Shown here: positions 61,538 through 61,646 of the stretch, one piece after another
Position numbering within the stretch: the first letter of the stretch is position 1
Layout: each line of letters starts with the position of its first letter
DNA from: Actinomyces oricola
GTDB lineage: Bacteria; Actinomycetota; Actinomycetes; Actinomycetales; Actinomycetaceae
DNA length: 61,646 nt
Assembly (NCBI RefSeq): GCF_004104015.1
Contig: NZ_RYFV01000019.1
Span: 1-61,646, forward strand
Direction: 5' to 3'
Translations under genes and position numbers: made by a program
The notes under the pieces: generated by a model
Seen by the model: only the letters and a program-made list of their open reading frames with translations
What the model was told of the DNA's origin: nothing
Database searches by the model: none

Positions 61538-61646
61538 AGTAGTTGGGCGCTTGGCTTTCTTGAGTATCTGGTCGGCGGGCTTGGTCCAGGAGAAGGGTTT
61601 GCAGGTCTTGTTGTAGGTGTCGATGAAGCGTCGGATGGTGGTGGTC
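61520..61646 (-). mobile_element. IS630-family transposase, C-terminal fragment at window edge
   Basis: The minus strand encodes 41 residues and a TAG stop: IRRFIDTYNKTCKPFSWTKP then ADQILKKAK and SETRH. This is the typical end of IS630 transposases (F-W-T-K-x-ADEIL). The gene continues beyond the right edge. The left terminal sequence GTGTCGTGTTTCTGAAG abuts TA at 61521-61522, as expected for a family that targets TA. It interrupts the ABC permease. Confidence 0.8.

Overview
The window comes from a high-GC actinobacterium, most likely Actinomyces or a close relative. The signs are: about 70% G+C in most genes; an actinobacterial sucC-sucD-perM-purH run; a ZTP riboswitch ahead of purH; a GlgE-pathway glycogen set (glgE, maltokinase, glgB, glgP, glgX); a SigK/RskA/DipZ redox module; a DtxR-type iron box; and several genes whose -10 hexamer lies six bases before the start codon, as in leaderless actinobacterial transcripts.

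Layout. (1) 1-2700 is a lower-GC (about 50%) accessory patch: an orphan 85-residue gene, a HAD phosphatase and a frameshifted AfsA-like hotdog gene on the minus strand, divergent from a TetR regulator. This resembles a butyrolactone/furan autoinducer locus. (2) 2.8-9.1 kb: pcrA, a CAAX-type membrane protease, a sugar acetyltransferase and an OmpA-domain lipoprotein. (3) 9.3-12.9 kb: dipZ-sigK-rskA, divergent from a small lipoprotein made of six Met-containing hexapeptides; both sides carry the same CCAATCC-N15-CCGAAC promoter. (4) 13-21.6 kb: GH31 and GH13 glucosidases, a ClC channel and a double-length, eukaryote-like 6-phosphofructokinase. (5) 21.9-29.2 kb: sucCD, perM, riboswitch-purH, a hydrolase and DUF3017. 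(6) 29.3-36.6 kb: a dicarboxylate/amino-acid symporter, an iron-box-preceded heterodimeric ABC transporter, mdh, a small Cys/His protein and a GntR regulator. (7) 36.8-42.2 kb: a FilP-like coiled-coil protein and a three-gene envelope operon (repeat-tailed membrane protein, lipoprotein, thioredoxin-TPR protein). (8) 42.4-57.3 kb: the glycogen genes glgP, glgB, maltokinase, glgE and glgX, with trpS and a large membrane-anchored protein between them. (9) 57.6-61.6 kb: etfBA and a YtrA-type GntR-ABC operon whose permease is cut by an IS630-family element running off the right edge.

How the genes fit together: much of the window handles glucose polymers. The glucosidases release glucose, phosphofructokinase burns it, and the glg genes store and remobilise it; sucCD and mdh link to the TCA cycle. 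The regulatory parts (TetR/AfsA, SigK/RskA, iron box, ZTP riboswitch, YtrA operator) are unusually legible. Gene ends are often marked by long perfect inverted repeats without a U-tract. No tRNA, rRNA or CRISPR array was seen. All assignments are from reading the sequence; no database search was run.
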